In this document: positions 34,758 to 43,931 of the stretch, piece after piece
Layout of the letters: each line of letters begins with the position of its first letter
How positions within the stretch are numbered: the stretch's first letter is position 1
DNA from: JBEKYD01 sp052148435
GTDB lineage: Bacteria > Acidobacteriota > Terriglobia > Bryobacterales > Bryobacteraceae
Reading direction: 5' to 3'
Assembly (NCBI GenBank): GCA_052148435.1
Contig: JBKQIF010000196.1
Location: forward strand, 1-64,000
Length of the DNA stretch: 64,000 nucleotides
Position numbers and translations under genes: made by a program
The notes under the pieces: generated by a model
The model's database searches: none
What the model was told of the DNA's origin: nothing
Seen by the model: only the letters and a program-made list of their open reading frames with translations

Positions 34758-36059
34758 TTATGGAGGCGCGGTTGCCGCGTTCCACCTGCGGCGGCTGGCT
34801 TCCGCGGCGGCGCGCCACGCAGCCGAATTGCGCGCCAGCACTACCTCGCGGCAGGCGGCGAGCCACTCTCGAGGGGGCGGTTCCCACCGGTCGCTGCGCA
34901 GCACGAACACGCAGCCGGCCGGGGGCGCGGTTCCGGCCGGCGCTTCGGCGGCGACAACGGTAGCGGGCGCCGAACCGGAATATTCGCCGGGAAAGCACGC
35001 CACCGAGCCATCCGTCAGGGCGAGGAACCGGGCTTCGTCTGTTGTGGTCGCGGAACGGCACCCGGCCAACGCAATCGCGGCGGCCTGCCGCAGCGCCATC
35101 CCGGCAGCCTGGCCGCCGACGAGACGCAGCCGGCCGAGGGCTTCGTCCCAGAGCTTGCCGAACAGGCGGCGGCCGGCCACGGCGCGCGCCAGAAACTTCA
35201 GGTAATTGATTTCCAGAATAGCGGCCAACTCCTCTTCGCGAAAATAACGCGAGGTGGTGGCGCGATGGCGGTGTTCCACGACTGCCGCGGCCACGTACAC
35301 GCTGGGCCAGCCGCGCTGCCAGGCGCGATAGCCCAGGTCCAGGTCCTCTACGTAGGCCGGCTCATAGGCTTCGTCAACGCCTCCCAGGGCGTGCAGTTTC
35401 GCGGCTTCGTAGAGCGAACAGCCGCCGCTGCCGTAGAGCACCCAGGTCTGGTCCTCGCCGGGGAGGGGCTCGTCGCAGCGCACGGGGAAATCCTCGGGGC
35501 GGCTGGCGGCCATCACGGCTTTGCCGGTTTCTTCGCGGCGCACGCCGGCGGGAAAGCGGATCTGCGCGGTGGCGCAAAACAGGCCCGGAGTGTAAGAAAA
35601 CGCCGCCAGGAGCGCATCGAAGAATCCTGGATCGAGCAACATATCGTTGTTCAGCAGGCAGACATGGGAGAAGCGGGCGCGGGCGACGCCGCGATTGACG
35701 GCGCGGGCGAAAGATAAGGGCTGCGGCTCGATCTCCACGGCGACGGTGGGCCATTCGCGTGCCAGCCACTGTGCAGTGCCGTCGCCCGAACCGTTGTCCA
35801 CTACCAGGATCTCGGCCGAGGTGGGCAGTTGTGCCACGATTCCGGGTAACTGCAACGAAAGCAGCGCACGGCCATCGCGCGAGGGGATGACCACCGAAAT
35901 GCCGGTGAGGGGCGCCCGTGAAGGCGCCCGTGAAGGTAGAGATCGCCGCGGGCGCAACCGCCCGGCCAGCCGCGCTGCGAAATAGAGAAGCGAGGGGCTC
36001 AATTCGGGTCCTGGTGGGGCTTGCGCCTCCCCATCGCAGGCTGAAGCCTGCGCCACCAA
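34758..36059 (-). CDS. GT2-family glycosyltransferase with extra C-terminal region
   Basis: A 433-residue GT-A fold transferase. ISVVIPSRDGRALL at residues 54-67 opens the domain, EILVVDNGSGDGTAQW at about 83-98 binds the nucleotide, LLNNDMLLDPGFF near 135 is the DxD-type metal site, and YVEDLDLGYRAWQRGW near 238-253 holds the ED catalytic base. Residues 340-433 have no family that I recognise. The first 17 residues are encoded by a palindromic AGGCT repeat (36035-36052) and the only start is TTG, so the real start may be further in. It lies 10 bases behind the toroid gene and closes the minus-strand glycan cluster. Confidence 0.82.
   Translation of the reverse strand: MVAQASACDGEAQAPPGPELSPSLLYFAARLAGRLRPRRSLPSRAPSRAPLTGISVVIPSRDGRALLSLQLPGIVAQLPTSAEILVVDNGSGDGTAQWLAREWPTVAVEIEPQPLSFARAVNRGVARARFSHVCLLNNDMLLDPGFFDALLAAFSYTPGLFCATAQIRFPAGVRREETGKAVMAASRPEDFPVRCDEPLPGEDQTWVLYGSGGCSLYEAAKLHALGGVDEAYEPAYVEDLDLGYRAWQRGWPSVYVAAAVVEHRHRATTSRYFREEELAAILEINYLKFLARAVAGRRLFGKLWDEALGRLRLVGGQAAGMALRQAAAIALAGCRSATTTDEARFLALTDGSVACFPGEYSGSAPATVVAAEAPAGTAPPAGCVFVLRSDRWEPPPREWLAACREVVLARNSAAWRAAAEASRRRWNAATAPP
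36035..36056. repeat. CGCAGGCT/AGCCTGCG palindrome
   Basis: CGCAGGCT, GA, AGCCTGCG, followed by CCACC; preceded by a GGGGC...CCCC hairpin at 36016-36032. It is the partner of the unit at 33382-33402 and lies over the apparent start of the GT2 gene. Confidence 0.7.
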
Positions 36060-36069
36060 AGCTCTCTCT

Positions 36070-37161
36070 TCAAATCAGCAGGCACCGGTCCGGTACGCCC
36101 CCGGTTTGGCGAGCCTCCCACATGGCCAGGGCCTGCAGCGTGAACGCGGTGGAAACCGGGCTGACGTGCGGCGACCAGCGGCCGCCCTGGCGGCCGAAAT
36201 AATAACCGCCATCGATGCGAGCGTCGGGCGAAACCACGTGAAAACTGCGGAGCAACCCGGCTTCGCGCTCGGCCGCCGCGGCGTCGAGCGGGGCCACTCC
36301 GCCAGCGGCGGCATACAGCCGCATGCGCAGCAGTTGAGCGTAAACGTCGGTCCGCTCCAGGTGCCCGGCGGCAGCGGCGGCGGCGACATGGCTCGCCACG
36401 CGCTCGATACCGGCGGCGGTAGCGGCGGCGCAGCGCGGGTCGTCGGTCGAGGGCAGCATGCCTTCGAGGAAGTACAGATAGGCGTGCAGGCGGTCCACCA
36501 CCTTGGCCGGCTCGGAATGCCCGGGCAAAAAGGCGTCGTGAGTGGCCAGCGCGGCTTCGAGCGAGCGGCGGTAAGGCCCCTCAAACTCCGTGCCGCCGGT
36601 GGCCTGGTCCAGATCGCGCCACGCCATGGCAGCCTTCAACTGATAACAGCCGGGCGAGCGGGACCAGCGCAGCGGTTCGCGCGCGGCGGCGCTTTTCCCG
36701 GGCAGTTTGAGGACCGGATGCCAATCGCCGCCGCGGTCCACGAAATCGCGGGCCATGGCGCGGCCCAGCGTGACGGCGGCCTCCAGAAACTCGGGATCTC
36801 CGCCCGCCCGCCAAACCGCCAACCAGCCGCGCACGACGATGCCGCAATCGAAAAAGTATGTGAGCCGGGGCGGATCCACCTCAAACGGCATGGCCTGCCA
36901 TGCGCCCTGCCAGGCACGGTGGGTCAAAAAGCGGGCGGCGTGAATCGCCCGCGAAAAAAACCGTTCATCTCCCGTGATGCTATGCAAATACACCAAGGCG
37001 CTGGCCGTATAGCCAGTGATTTCGGTGGACACCGCCTGGTTGCGGTTGAGGTCGCCATTGTAGTAGCGGGCAACACCGCCAGCGGGGTGTTGGATGCCGG
37101 ACTGGAGGAACCAGCGTCCCGCGCGTTCGAAGTTCGACAAGGTACGTGCGTATTCTAACAC
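36070..37161 (-). CDS. Six-hairpin (alpha/alpha-toroid) glycosidase-like protein
   Basis: A 363-residue soluble protein with repeated helical hairpins: ERAGRWFLQSGIQHPAGGVARYYN, TEITGYTASALVYLHSIT, RLTYFFDCGIVVRGWLAVW, SPGCYQLKAAMAWRDLDQ and HAYLYFLEGMLPSTD. This spacing is that of alpha/alpha-toroid proteins such as glycoside hydrolases of families 76/88 or epimerases. Aromatic and acidic residues line the hairpins, but I cannot assign catalytic ones. It sits between a GH130 gene (49 bases upstream) and a GT2 gene, so it probably acts on or checks the glycan made by this cluster. There is no signal peptide, so it is cytoplasmic. Confidence 0.7.
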   Translation of the reverse strand: MLEYARTLSNFERAGRWFLQSGIQHPAGGVARYYNGDLNRNQAVSTEITGYTASALVYLHSITGDERFFSRAIHAARFLTHRAWQGAWQAMPFEVDPPRLTYFFDCGIVVRGWLAVWRAGGDPEFLEAAVTLGRAMARDFVDRGGDWHPVLKLPGKSAAAREPLRWSRSPGCYQLKAAMAWRDLDQATGGTEFEGPYRRSLEAALATHDAFLPGHSEPAKVVDRLHAYLYFLEGMLPSTDDPRCAAATAAGIERVASHVAAAAAAGHLERTDVYAQLLRMRLYAAAGGVAPLDAAAAEREAGLLRSFHVVSPDARIDGGYYFGRQGGRWSPHVSPVSTAFTLQALAMWEARQTGGVPDRCLLI

Positions 37162-37210
37162 TCAGGATCCCGGCGGCCAAGTCCTGAAACCCAATCTGAA
37201 ACCCAGTCGC

Positions 37211-38146
37211 TCACTTCGCCGGTCTGCCGTGATCCAGGCACAAGGCGAGCAAATCGGAGACATTCGCTTCCCCCACGCACATGACCGTGTCGGCGCCGCC
37301 CCAATAGATTTTCACTGTTCCATCGGACTCGGCAACGGCTCCACAGGTGAACACGACATTGTGAACATAGCCGGTGACTTCCCAAGGATCTTCCGGCTGC
37401 AAAATCCACGAGTCGCTCACGCCGACGATCTTGGCCGGGTTTTCCAGGTCATGAAGAGCGACCCCCAGGCGGTAGACCGATCCGGCCATAGTCTCGAAAA
37501 CGCCATGATAGATGGAAAGCCATCCCCGCTCCGTTTTGATCGGCGGCGCGCCCGGACCGATCTTCATCTCGTCCCAATGATATGGTACGGGCCGCATAAT
37601 CAACTGGGATTGGCCCCAAAAACGAAGATCCGGAGAATAGGAAATCCAGATTGACCAGGGGGCAATTTCCGAATGGGGACGGTCGAGGCGGGCATAAAGG
37701 CCATCGAATTTCTCGGGAAAAATCACTACGTTCCGATAGTCCGACTCCGTGATAAAGGCAATCCTTTCCAGCTCGCGGAAGTCCCTGGTCTTAGCGAGGG
37801 CGATCCGGACTCCGTCTCGCGAGTAAGCGCTGTAAGTGATGAGATAGTCGCCTTCGAGCCTGGTCACTCGCGGATCCTCGACGCCGAACTCTTCACTGGC
37901 CGCGAAAGGGCCGTCCCGCGCAGGGCTCAGAAAGGGCTCCGGAGCGGCGGTGAAATGGAATCCGTCGAAGCTACGCGCCAAACCGATGATGGACCGTCCC
38001 GTACGCAGATGGGAGCGGAACAACATGATGTACTCATTCCCGTGCTTCACCACCGCCGCGTTGTGAACGGTTTCCACCGGGTAGGGGATCTCGGCCCTGG
38101 TGAGGATGGGATTGTGAGCGTAGCGTCTGACAATGTCCGGCTTCAT
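37211..38146 (-). CDS. GH130-family glycoside phosphorylase/hydrolase
   Basis: A 311-residue five-bladed propeller enzyme of family GH130, whose known members phosphorolyse or hydrolyse beta-mannosides. Signatures are NPILTRAEIPYP at the start, NAAVVKHGNEYIMLFRS, EFGVEDPRVTRLEGDYLITYSAYS (the Asp of EDPR is the catalytic acid in the family), and GPGAPPIKTERGWLSIYHGV. The ATG at 38146 overlaps the stop of the upstream GT4 gene by 4 bases, so the two are translated together. The substrate is probably a manno-oligosaccharide, by family only. A longer GH130 relative is encoded at 40146-41609. Confidence 0.88.
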   Translation of the reverse strand: MKPDIVRRYAHNPILTRAEIPYPVETVHNAAVVKHGNEYIMLFRSHLRTGRSIIGLARSFDGFHFTAAPEPFLSPARDGPFAASEEFGVEDPRVTRLEGDYLITYSAYSRDGVRIALAKTRDFRELERIAFITESDYRNVVIFPEKFDGLYARLDRPHSEIAPWSIWISYSPDLRFWGQSQLIMRPVPYHWDEMKIGPGAPPIKTERGWLSIYHGVFETMAGSVYRLGVALHDLENPAKIVGVSDSWILQPEDPWEVTGYVHNVVFTCGAVAESDGTVKIYWGGADTVMCVGEANVSDLLALCLDHGRPAK

Positions 38147-39174
38147 GATCGTCTCTTCGCTTCCAGTGCAAAAATCCTCTCGTAAACCCGTTCGTACCCC
38201 GCCACCATCGCTTCGATCGAGAAGCATTGCCGGACACGCTGGCGGCAGGCGTTGCGATCGATTTCGGAAAGGCGGCTCAGGGCCTCGACGGCTTCCTGGA
38301 CGTTACCGACAAGGAAACCCGTTTGCCCGTCTTCAATCACCTCGCGGCAGGAGCCCAGGTCCATGGCGATCACCGGCACGCCGGCGGCATTGGCTTCCGC
38401 CAGGACCAGGCCGAACCGCTCCGGAATGGTGTTGAGGTGGAGCAGGGCGCGGGCACGCGCGAACAACTCGTTCTTGCCGGGAACGTCCACCGGCCCGATG
38501 TAGCGGATGGTTCGATCCAACTGGGGCTCGACCTCGTCGCGGAAGTAGGCCCGGTCCTGGATGATGCCCGCGATGAGCAGCGGCAGTCCGCTCAGGCGAG
38601 CAACCTCGATCGCCAGATGGACCCCCTTATCCGGGTGAATCCGGCCGAGGAAGATCAGCTCATCGCCGCGCGATTTTTGGAGCGGGTACAACGAGAGGTC
38701 GATTCCGTTATAGACCGTCGCCAGGTAATTCAGCCCCGGAGCCCGATCGGAGTTACTGATGGAGACAAAATACCCGTCGCGGTACTTCTGGTAGACGGGC
38801 ATGATTCGGGGCGACGAGAATCCGTGGATGGTAGTGAGGACCGGGGTTTTCACCAGGCGCGTGTAGCAGAGCGCCATGAAGTCGTAATGGCTGTGGATGA
38901 GGTCGAACTCGGCGGCGTGCTCGAACGCTTCGGAGATGTGAAGGTATTCGGCGACTTTGGGATCGATGGCGGGATCCTCTTCATACCCCCGCTCAACCAC
39001 GGCATGGAGGTGAGCGTGGGTCACGGAATCCCCGGTAGCGAACAGGGTAACATCCCAACCACGGGAGACCAGACCTTCGGCGATGTTGCCGGCGACAGTT
39101 TCCCACGCGCCGTATTGGCGGGGAGGTGTTCGCCAGGCTACGGGCGCGAGGACCGCGATTCTCTTAGCTGGCAT
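38143..39174 (-). CDS. GT4-family glycosyltransferase
   Basis: A 343-residue GT-B fold transferase. The N-domain has RIAVLAPVAWRTPPRQYGAWETVAGNIAEGL (acceptor side; PPRQYGG/AWE is common in this group) and HSHYDF. The C-domain opens with LIFLGRIHPDKGVHLAIEVARL near 177-198 and holds the donor site ERFGLVLAEANAAGVPVIAMDLG near 258-280 (E-x7-E). It transfers a hexose, perhaps mannose, from a nucleotide sugar. ATG 39174 is chosen; a GTG three codons earlier touches the REPIN-like element at 39185-39263. Its stop overlaps the GH130 start, a tight transferase-phosphorylase pair. Confidence 0.9.
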   Translation of the reverse strand: MPAKRIAVLAPVAWRTPPRQYGAWETVAGNIAEGLVSRGWDVTLFATGDSVTHAHLHAVVERGYEEDPAIDPKVAEYLHISEAFEHAAEFDLIHSHYDFMALCYTRLVKTPVLTTIHGFSSPRIMPVYQKYRDGYFVSISNSDRAPGLNYLATVYNGIDLSLYPLQKSRGDELIFLGRIHPDKGVHLAIEVARLSGLPLLIAGIIQDRAYFRDEVEPQLDRTIRYIGPVDVPGKNELFARARALLHLNTIPERFGLVLAEANAAGVPVIAMDLGSCREVIEDGQTGFLVGNVQEAVEALSRLSEIDRNACRQRVRQCFSIEAMVAGYERVYERIFALEAKRRS

Positions 39175-39184
39175 TTCTGGCACC

Positions 39185-39263
39185 AGTGGGACCGGCCTCC
39201 CGGCCTGTCATGCACAGACCAAAGTCCATGCTCCGCTGGACAGGCCAGGAGGCCTGTCCCACT
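39185..39263. repeat. REPIN-like element, GTGGGAC-GGCCTCC type
   Basis: AGTGGGAC at 39185-39192 and its reverse complement GTCCCACT at 39256-39263 bound two smaller palindromes (GGCCTCCCGGCC and GGCCAGGAGGCC). It fills the gap between the transglutaminase and GT4 genes, between the two halves of the glycan cluster. It shares its GTGGGAC ends with the elements at 34540 and 62480. Confidence 0.75.
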
Positions 39264-39266
39264 AAG

Positions 39267-40115
39267 CTAGCTGTCATGGTCGACCTCAAGGCTCACCGAA
39301 GCCTCCATCCGGGATGGCGATCCACCGGAATACCAGCCGGCCACGGGCGACGCCAGGTCGTGGTCGAAGCCGGCGGCCACGGCTACGTGTCCGTTGGACA
39401 CCGCCAGGCCGCGAGCGGGATCGTATGCCCGCCAGCCGATGCCCGGCAAATAGACTTCGGCCCAGGCATGCATATACGAATCCTGGCGGCCGGCCGCCGC
39501 GCATTCATATCCGCTGACGAACCTTGCGGCGATTCCCATCACGCGGCAAACATCGCAGAACAGGACGGCCAGATCGCGGCAAGATCCTTCCTCGAAACTC
39601 AACGTTCGGTGCGACGGCCAAGGAGGGCCGTAGGGACGGACCACCTGGCGGCAGGTCTGAAAGATCTGCCGGCTCAACGCCGTCAGAAACCAGAGTGTGT
39701 TCCATTGCGCGCTGGCGGCCGTCGATTGCGCAAACTGCTTCACGGAATCGGCGATGTGCAAGTCATTTCGATAAGAAGCCAGGGCCGCGCACAACGGCTT
39801 CTGGTACCACAGGGGGAGACGCAACGATTGGCCGGCGAGAACATAATCGAAGGGGTTCTCCCGCAGCATCTCCACGGTGAACCGGCTGATTACGCTCAGC
39901 TCGCTGGTGGGCCCATCGAACCACGCGTTCAGGGCGAGCGTACCGTCCTGATCCAAACACTCCGTGGTTCCGGCGGGAGTTGGCGCGATCCGAATGTCGA
40001 ACGCCAGCAGGCTTTGCGCGCTGTTGGTGCGCGGCCGAAGGCGGAAAATGTGCGGTTCCAGGTACACCGGGAAATCGTAGCGGTACACGGTGGAGTGCGT
40101 AACGGAAACTTTCAT
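39267..40115 (-). CDS. Transglutaminase-like cysteine protease family protein
   Basis: A 282-residue protein. The N-terminal part (MKVSVTHSTVYRYDFPVYLEPHIFRLRPR) is the usual lead domain of bacterial transglutaminase-like proteins. The catalytic triad is visible: Cys about 178 in EEGSCRDLA, His about 216 in YMHAWAEVYLPG, Asp about 230 in WRAYDPARGL. Such enzymes cut or cross-link peptide bonds; bacterial members are often hydrolases. There is no signal peptide. ATG 40115 gives the family start; a TTG at 40145 with GGAG before it is an alternative that would overlap the upstream GH130 gene. It is probably the last gene of the malic enzyme operon. Confidence 0.85.
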   Translation of the reverse strand: MKVSVTHSTVYRYDFPVYLEPHIFRLRPRTNSAQSLLAFDIRIAPTPAGTTECLDQDGTLALNAWFDGPTSELSVISRFTVEMLRENPFDYVLAGQSLRLPLWYQKPLCAALASYRNDLHIADSVKQFAQSTAASAQWNTLWFLTALSRQIFQTCRQVVRPYGPPWPSHRTLSFEEGSCRDLAVLFCDVCRVMGIAARFVSGYECAAAGRQDSYMHAWAEVYLPGIGWRAYDPARGLAVSNGHVAVAAGFDHDLASPVAGWYSGGSPSRMEASVSLEVDHDS

Positions 40116-40145
40116 ACGATTGGTGGCCGTGCGCGGGGTTTCCAA

Positions 40146-41609
40146 TCACTCCATGGCGGCCAGCACCTCCGCCAGCGGGACGGTTGCGAAACCGGTGGCG
40201 TGATCGGCCATGCCATAGGGAACGATCAACACGCCGTTGTGAACCAGAGCGCCGCAGGTATAGACGACATTGGGCACGTAGCCTTCGCGCTCGCTCTGGT
40301 TCGGCTTGAGCAAGGGTTCGCGGAGACGGCCGATCACTTTGCTGGGGTCGTCGCGATCGAGCAAGAACGCGCCGATCGAGTACTTTCGCATCGGGCCGAC
40401 ACCATGGCTGAGCACCAGCCATCCGGCGTCGGTCTCGATCGGAGATCCGCAGTTTCCGAGTTGGACCAGTTCCCAGGGAAACGCGGGTTTGAGGAGCACG
40501 CTGCAATCGTTCCAGAAGTGGACGTTGTCGGAGAACATGAGGTAGATGTTCTCGTTGTCCTGGCGGGAGATCATGGCATAGAGGCCGCGGATCTTGCGGG
40601 GGAAGATGGCCATGCCTTTGTTTTCGGCGGCCGGGCCATTCAAGGTGATGAATCGAAAGAGGAGGAAGTCGGAGGTCACTACCAGTTCCGGCACCACGAT
40701 CCTGCCATCGTAGGCGGTGAAGGTCGCGTAATAGACGTGGCTGCCGTCATCGTTGCGGAAGCATACGAAGCGGGCGTCCTCGATGCCGTTGCGTTGCGAA
40801 GGCGTGACGGGGAAGAGAATGCGGTCAGAGATCTCCTGTTCCGGCCGAAACTGAACCTCGTAGTTGGACCGGGCCAGCATCCAAATCCCCTGCGAGGCTT
40901 CCTGATCTTCCGGCGCCATTCCATCCGGCAGGCGGAACTGTTCGGCTTGGAGAGCGGCGCGAAGCTCTTCCAGCGCGAACGACTCGCCGAGCCTGTTCAT
41001 GACCCGGCGCGTGAATCCGTCGTGCAAACCCAGTTCGGAGAGTTTCCGCCCGAACAGCGCCTTCTCGTACCGGGGGTTTGGGATCTGGCGCGGTTCGGTG
41101 AGGAATCCCGTGGAGGTGAATATCTCGATCCGCTGATCGGGATGGATGACACCGGTGCGAAAAGTGATGGAGGAAACGTGTCCTTCCCCGGTGGCGCGCA
41201 AGCTGAGAATAAACCGCAACGCGCCGGGCGGCAGATCCCTCTGGTCGGGATCGGGAACGATGGAGGGGTTAAACAGGGCGGCCGATTCCAGGGAGTATTC
41301 GGCCAGGAAATAGGAGCCAATCAAGAGCCGCCGTTGTTCGGACAAGTCCGCATCCGGGGGCACCGTTTCGCGGACCTGTTCAAAACGTTCGAGGAACAGG
41401 TCGCGAATGTTCTGATGGCGTGTGGAGAACTCGGCCAGAATTTCTTCGAGGAGGAGACCGACCTCGTCTTCGGCAAGCGACATGACGCGGCCGATGATCC
41501 TGCCGACCCGCTCGGAATCGCCCGGACTGAATGGCCGTAGAAGCACGCGCGACTGGTCGGGTTTGATGATCGTCGGCGTGCGCGTGACGTGAATGGAATG
41601 AGTGTTCAT
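40146..41609 (-). CDS. GH130-family glycosidase-related protein, long form
   Basis: A 487-residue protein. Residues 1-150 are a helical N-terminal extension (RVGRIIGRVMSLAEDEVGLLLEEILAEF, LFLERFEQVRETV), absent from short GH130 enzymes. Residues about 190-487 form the propeller with SNYEVQF, NGIEDARFVCFRNDDGSHVYYATFTAYDGR (EDAR in place of EDPR), LGNCGSPIETDAGWLVLSHGVGPMRKYSIGA and EGYVPNVVYTCGALVHNGVLIVPYG. This two-part form occurs beside GT4 genes in many soil bacteria; its substrate is unknown, probably a mannoside. The start at 41609 lies 8 bases from the GT4 stop. Confidence 0.85.
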   Translation of the reverse strand: MNTHSIHVTRTPTIIKPDQSRVLLRPFSPGDSERVGRIIGRVMSLAEDEVGLLLEEILAEFSTRHQNIRDLFLERFEQVRETVPPDADLSEQRRLLIGSYFLAEYSLESAALFNPSIVPDPDQRDLPPGALRFILSLRATGEGHVSSITFRTGVIHPDQRIEIFTSTGFLTEPRQIPNPRYEKALFGRKLSELGLHDGFTRRVMNRLGESFALEELRAALQAEQFRLPDGMAPEDQEASQGIWMLARSNYEVQFRPEQEISDRILFPVTPSQRNGIEDARFVCFRNDDGSHVYYATFTAYDGRIVVPELVVTSDFLLFRFITLNGPAAENKGMAIFPRKIRGLYAMISRQDNENIYLMFSDNVHFWNDCSVLLKPAFPWELVQLGNCGSPIETDAGWLVLSHGVGPMRKYSIGAFLLDRDDPSKVIGRLREPLLKPNQSEREGYVPNVVYTCGALVHNGVLIVPYGMADHATGFATVPLAEVLAAME

Positions 41610-41617
41610 GGAAAGGT

Positions 41618-43906
41618 TTAGGCGCCCACTGGGATCGGTTCTTTGAAACTCGTCAGCATGTTTTGCGCCAGGCGCATTTCCGCCAACGAAAGCAGGAAGG
41701 CGAGAGTGGACTCCGCTCCCTCGTTGCGATTGACGCGGTCGACATGCAGTCCGTCGCCGCAGGCGCCGCTGTCCGGAGAATAGAGTTCCAGGCCGAGGTC
41801 GTTCCAACCGATGAACCAATCGAAAGCGCGTTGTGCCTGTTCGTACCACCAGATGTCCGATGTGGCGCGATAGGCTTCCAGGCAGGCCGAGACCATCGCC
41901 TGCGCCTCGATGGGCTGCTGGTCGAAATTGGCGCGCGTGCCGCCGCGATGATAGAAGCCATTGCTGCCAATCGGCCGAAAGTGGCCTTTTTCGGAGATTT
42001 GTAACTCGTTCAGCCAGCGTAAGGCATCGAGGCCGCTCTCGAACATGGCCGGCTGTCCGGTGGCGCGTCCGCTCAGAATCAAGGCATGGGCGAGCTTGGG
42101 ATTGTCATACGATAGCTCTTGCTCGAACCAGCACCAGTCCGGTTTGGCGTTCCGCTGGAGAAGTTCCATGAGCCTGGCTGCCAGCGTTTCGCGCGTCTGG
42201 TTCACCAGACTGTCGCCACGCAACCGGTGCAGGTATTCATGGATGCCGATCAGGCCGAATGCCCAAGCCCGGGGAGATGTGAATTCCGTCAAGGCCGGCA
42301 ATGCCAGCGCGAAAAGTTGTCCCGCCATCATCTGGAAGCTTGGGAACGGCGAGCGTCCCACGCCGACGCCGAGCGCCCAGAGGGCTCGGCCCTGACAATC
42401 CTCGGATCCTTGGCCGTCGAGCCAGCGGCGGTCGAAACTCAGATGGTTGTGGAAGCGGTTGGTCTGGCTGTCGAACGCGTGGTGAAGAAAGGCGGCGCAC
42501 GTGGTCGCCAGGCCTCGCACCCGTTCCGGGCCCTCTCCCAATTCGCCGAGCAGCACCGACAGCACAAATGCGCGCGCATTGTCATCGGTGCAATAGCCCT
42601 CGGAAAAATTGGGAACGCTGAAGATGGCGTGCTGGAAGACTCCGGTCGAATCGGTCATCCGCAAGAGATGATTCAACTTCAATGCGGGAAGTTCGCGCGG
42701 TCTCCGGTCGAGCGTCTTGGTGACGAGAGATTTGCGGGAAGGCGCAGCCCCCTGAAGGCGTGCCGACTCGAACGAACGCATGTAGAGTTGCGCCACGTTG
42801 CTCCAAACCATCTCGCGCCCCATCTTATAGGCGTTCTTGCGCATCGCATGCCGGCGCGTGTCGTCCCGCAGCAAGCCAACCACCTCGTCGGCGACCGCCT
42901 GGGCGTCGCCGAATGGGACCAGAACGCCGCGATCTTCCGCCAGTAGTTCGGCGGCGTGCCAGTACGGGGTGGAAACCACCGCTTTGCCTGCGCCAAACGC
43001 GTAGGCCAGCGTGCCGGAAGTGCTCTGCGCTTCGTTCAGGTAAGGCGTGATGTAAAGGTCCGCGGCCCCGATAAACTCCTTCAGGCTCTCGATGTCTACA
43101 AAATCGTTGTAGAAGATCACGTTCTTTTCGATCTTGTTCTTCTTGGCAAGCATTTCCAGGCTGACGCGGTAAGCTTCGCCGTGCTCGCGCAGTTCGTTCG
43201 GGTGCGTGGCGCCCAGGACAATGTAAACGACGTTGGGGAAGTGCTCCAGAATCCGCGGCAGCGCCTTGAGCACATACTCGACGCCCTTGTTGGGGGAAAG
43301 CAGGCCGAAGGTGAGCAGCACCACCTTTCCTTCCACGCCAAACTGGTCCTTGAAGTATGTCGGATCGACGAACCCCACATCGGGAATCCCGTGCGCGATC
43401 AGATCGATCTTGGCGGACGGCGCCTCGTAGACGTCCTGCAGCATCCGCCGGCCCTGTTCCGTCATCACCACGACGCGCGTCGAAAGGGAGATCAGCTCTT
43501 GCATGACGCGCCGTTGGTCCGCTCTCGGCTCGCGCAGAACGGTATGAAGCGTGGTGACAACCGGCATTCTCAATTCGCGCAGGAACGCCAGGATGTGACC
43601 GCCGGCGGGTCCGCCGAAAATGCCGAACTCGTGCTGCAAACAGACGATGTCCACGTTGCCGATGTTCAGGAAATCCGCGGCGCGGAAATAGGACGATAGG
43701 TCCTGCTCCTCAATTTCGAAGCGAACCACTTCCGGGTAATCGTAGCCGTCCTTGATATCGTTGACGGATACGGAGAAACACTGGCTCTGCGGATGCGCGG
43801 CCGCGACCGCGGCCAGCAGATCGGACGTGAACGTGGCAATGCCGCACTTACGCGGTAAGTGGTCGCCGACAAAAGCGATCTTGCGGATTTTAGAATGTTC
43901 TTTCAT
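41618..43906 (-). CDS. GT4 glycosyltransferase fused to an alpha/alpha-toroid-like domain
   Basis: A 762-residue two-domain protein. Residues 1-395 are a GT4 transferase: AFVGDHLPRKCGIATFTSDL (11-30), VCLQHEFGIFGGPAGG, LLTFGLLSPNKGVEYVLKALPRIL (about 203-226) and the donor site NEAQSTSGTLAYAFGAGKAVVSTPYWHA. Residues about 415-745 are helical hairpins with a conserved start FSVPNFSEGYCTDDNARAFVLSVLL, then LSYDNPKLAHALILSGRAT and WWYEQAQRAFDWFIGWNDL, like alpha/alpha-toroid carbohydrate enzymes. The fused form is known in bacteria; the product glycan is not. It lies 25 bases behind the malic enzyme gene. Confidence 0.87.
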   Translation of the reverse strand: MKEHSKIRKIAFVGDHLPRKCGIATFTSDLLAAVAAAHPQSQCFSVSVNDIKDGYDYPEVVRFEIEEQDLSSYFRAADFLNIGNVDIVCLQHEFGIFGGPAGGHILAFLRELRMPVVTTLHTVLREPRADQRRVMQELISLSTRVVVMTEQGRRMLQDVYEAPSAKIDLIAHGIPDVGFVDPTYFKDQFGVEGKVVLLTFGLLSPNKGVEYVLKALPRILEHFPNVVYIVLGATHPNELREHGEAYRVSLEMLAKKNKIEKNVIFYNDFVDIESLKEFIGAADLYITPYLNEAQSTSGTLAYAFGAGKAVVSTPYWHAAELLAEDRGVLVPFGDAQAVADEVVGLLRDDTRRHAMRKNAYKMGREMVWSNVAQLYMRSFESARLQGAAPSRKSLVTKTLDRRPRELPALKLNHLLRMTDSTGVFQHAIFSVPNFSEGYCTDDNARAFVLSVLLGELGEGPERVRGLATTCAAFLHHAFDSQTNRFHNHLSFDRRWLDGQGSEDCQGRALWALGVGVGRSPFPSFQMMAGQLFALALPALTEFTSPRAWAFGLIGIHEYLHRLRGDSLVNQTRETLAARLMELLQRNAKPDWCWFEQELSYDNPKLAHALILSGRATGQPAMFESGLDALRWLNELQISEKGHFRPIGSNGFYHRGGTRANFDQQPIEAQAMVSACLEAYRATSDIWWYEQAQRAFDWFIGWNDLGLELYSPDSGACGDGLHVDRVNRNEGAESTLAFLLSLAEMRLAQNMLTSFKEPIPVGA

Positions 43907-43931
43907 GAGGTTCTTCCATTGCACCACGTGT

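Noticed and set aside
39186..41540. 784-codon open frame on the plus strand
   Set aside because: Antisense shadow of the transglutaminase and GH130 genes; no family features.
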